From Caballeronia temeraria (GTDB lineage Bacteria > Pseudomonadota > Gammaproteobacteria > Burkholderiales > Burkholderiaceae): DNA of 64,000 bases. A model generated the notes under the pieces. That model was given only the letters and a program-made list of their open reading frames with translations, had not been told where the DNA came from and searched no databases. Position numbers and translations under genes: made by a program. Where the stretch lies: positions 190,402 to 254,401 of the forward strand of contig NZ_FCOI02000005.1 of assembly GCF_001544795.2 (NCBI RefSeq). Direction: 5' to 3'. Positions 62,769 through 64,000 of the stretch are shown here, one piece after another (the first letter of the stretch is position 1; each line of letters opens with the position of its first letter).

Positions 62769-63782
62769 TTAGGCGGCTTTTTGAGATTGCGGGAGCGGCA
62801 GCGCCTTCGCCGTGCCCTGGTTCACGCCCTCGCGCAGTTTGATCAATGCGAGAACCGCATCGAGCATCGGCGTTTCGACATGCACCAGACGGCCGATTTC
62901 CTGCACGACGGTCATCAGCGGATCGATTTCCATCGGGCGTCCGGCTTCGCAGTCCATCAGCATCGACGTCTTGTGCGCGCCGACCGCGCCCGCGCCGTTG
63001 ATGCGCCGCTCCACGTCGACGCGGAAGTTCACGCCGATCTTGTCGCCGATCGCCTTCGCCTCCAGCATCATCGCCTTCGAGAGCGCCCGCGTGCCGGGGT
63101 CGCTCGTCAGCACGTCGAGCGTCGCGCCGGTGAGCGCGCTGATGGGGTTAAAGCACAGATTGCCCCAGAGCTTCAGCCAGATTTCGTCGCGGATGTTGTC
63201 GCGCATCGGCGCTTCCATGTCCGCCTTCGCCATCATGTCGTGCAGCGCCTGCAGACGCGGCGTGATCTCGCCGCTCGGCTCGCCGATCGGGAATTTCTTG
63301 CCGTAGTGATGCTCGATGACGCCCGGCTCCGCGATCTCCGCCGCCGGCAGCAGCACGCAGCCGATCGCGCGCTCCGGACCGAACACGTCCCACTGGCGAC
63401 CGCCCGGATCGACGCTTTGCAGCTTCGTGCCTTCGAGCTCACCGCCGTGCTTGTAGAAGTACCAGTAAGGCAGACCGTTCACTGCCGTGACGATGGCCGT
63501 TTCCGGGCCGAGCAGCGGCGGAATCAGATCGACGACGCCAGGAATCGAATGCGCCTTCAACGCGATGATCACGTAATCCTGCGGGCCGAGTTCGGCGGGA
63601 TTGTTCGTGCAGCGCACCTTGACCGTGTGCTCCTCGCCGTCGATCCGAAGCTTGACGCCGTTCGCCTGCATCGCCGCGAGATGCGGCCCGCGCGCGACGA
63701 AACTGACGTCCGCACCGGCGCGGGCCAGTTGCGCACCCATATAGCCGCCGATCGCGCCGGCGCCGTACACGCAGATTTTCAT
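62769..63782 (-). CDS. Ketopantoate-reductase-family (PanE-like) oxidoreductase
   Basis: A 337-residue NADP-dependent reductase of the ApbA/PanE family: Rossmann motif VYGAGAIGGYMGAQLARAG, catalytic Lys region WLKLWGNLCFNPISALTGAT and the C-terminal helical domain (SMLMDCEAGRPMEID). Annotation would be 2-dehydropantoate 2-reductase. In Methylobacterium extorquens a PanE-family enzyme (PanE2) is reported as oxalyl-CoA reductase forming glyoxylate. With frc and shared operators nearby, that role is a better guess than pantothenate synthesis. AGGAG precedes the ATG by 7 bases. Confidence 0.85.
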   Translation of the reverse strand: MKICVYGAGAIGGYMGAQLARAGADVSFVARGPHLAAMQANGVKLRIDGEEHTVKVRCTNNPAELGPQDYVIIALKAHSIPGVVDLIPPLLGPETAIVTAVNGLPYWYFYKHGGELEGTKLQSVDPGGRQWDVFGPERAIGCVLLPAAEIAEPGVIEHHYGKKFPIGEPSGEITPRLQALHDMMAKADMEAPMRDNIRDEIWLKLWGNLCFNPISALTGATLDVLTSDPGTRALSKAMMLEAKAIGDKIGVNFRVDVERRINGAGAVGAHKTSMLMDCEAGRPMEIDPLMTVVQEIGRLVHVETPMLDAVLALIKLREGVNQGTAKALPLPQSQKAA

Positions 63783-63817
63783 GGTTCGTCTCCTGAGGGT
63801 TATCGCGTTATAGCCTT

Positions 63818-63828
63818 CTGATATACAA
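63818..63828 (-). promoter_or_regulatory. Operator-like site at the panE-like promoter
   Basis: CTGATATACAA, extending to CTGATATACAAGAT, begins 36 bases upstream of the panE-like ATG, within the expected promoter. It matches the sites at 59275, 59482 and 62730. Confidence 0.6.
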
Positions 63829-63943
63829 GATACTACATTCCGAGTGCAGACAGGACAAGGCGAATCGTGCGCTTGCGGACGAGCGAAAACCCGCATGCGC
63901 GAAAGGCACCGCGGGTTTCGGATGTCGAAAGGAAGGGTTTGGG

Positions 63944-64000
63944 TCAGGCTTCGACAGCCTGACCCGAGATCAGAGTATGCGACGAGGACGAAACGATGTG
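63944..64000 (-). CDS. Possible C-terminal end of a gene continuing beyond the window
   Basis: Read leftward from the edge, 18 codons (HIVSSSSHTLISGQAVEA) end in TGA at 63944-63946. A perfect 10-bp hairpin GGGTCAGGCT / AGCCTGACCC (63941-63965) overlaps the stop. It would be upstream of the panE-like gene on the same strand. Too short to identify; it may not be coding. Confidence 0.3.
   Translation of the reverse strand, partial: HIVSSSSHTLISGQAVEA

Overview
The window is GC-rich (roughly 65%), densely coded beta-proteobacterial DNA. The gene families point to a Burkholderiaceae chromosome, most likely Caballeronia or Paraburkholderia (inference): a GabT/GabD/MocR set, DUF2968, YXWGXW and DUF2891 proteins, a KgtP-like symporter, UPF0060, and many ATG or GTG starts behind GGAG-type ribosome sites. 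I found no rRNA, tRNA, CRISPR array, intact insertion sequence or prophage. Most apparent long overlapping reading frames are shadows typical of high-GC DNA.

1-8.8 kb: the end of a MobA-like nucleotidyltransferase, a family 2 glycosyltransferase, a DUF4130-UdgX uracil-DNA repair fusion behind a near-perfect LexA (SOS) box, small membrane and exported genes, a chemoreceptor, an M20 amidohydrolase and a MocR/GabR-type regulator. 8.8-12.4 kb: gabT and gabD for GABA catabolism, separated by a 634-bp element made of two 243-bp inverted arms. 12.5-19 kb: metallophosphoesterase, exported repeat protein, patatin, isochorismatase-fold protein, periplasmic MsrB, a two-gene ABC exporter and a cupin. 19-25 kb: 3-hydroxybutyryl-CoA dehydrogenase, glutathionyl-hydroquinone reductase, an exported epoxide-hydrolase-like enzyme with a divergent LysR regulator, and a sigma/anti-sigma/sensor operon. 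25-31 kb: a DUF1800/DUF1501 pair, then a periplasmic PQQ alcohol dehydrogenase operon (with dihaem cytochrome c and ankyrin protein) carrying the Asp-x-Asp signature of lanthanide enzymes.

31-42 kb: AI-2E-type permease, a DUF6572-like protein, a three-gene valine/branched acyl-CoA operon with a divergent AraC regulator, a coiled-coil XRE-like protein and a KgtP-like symporter. 42-50 kb: DUF2891, YnfA, MATE efflux, an esterase, a secreted nuclease, Ogt, an OmpA-type lipoprotein and DUF2968. 50-52 kb: a double-domain KaiC-like ATPase translationally coupled to a single-domain response regulator, then a CsbD-like membrane protein.

52.3-64 kb is the most coherent and interesting region. A leftward operon encodes a ThDP lyase or decarboxylase, a formyl-CoA transferase (Frc), an ADP-forming acyl-CoA ligase, a fumarylacetoacetate-hydrolase-family enzyme and a membrane protein. 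A divergent extra sucCD pair, a FadR-type GntR regulator with a small overlapping membrane ORF, and a ketopantoate-reductase-like gene complete it. Four copies of a TGATATACA operator-like motif sit upstream of four transcription units, so the whole locus looks like one regulon. Frc plus a PanE-like reductase suggests oxalate or formyl-CoA/oxalyl-CoA metabolism, but the ThDP enzyme lacks the Tyr-Glu pair of classical oxalyl-CoA decarboxylase, so the true substrate is open.
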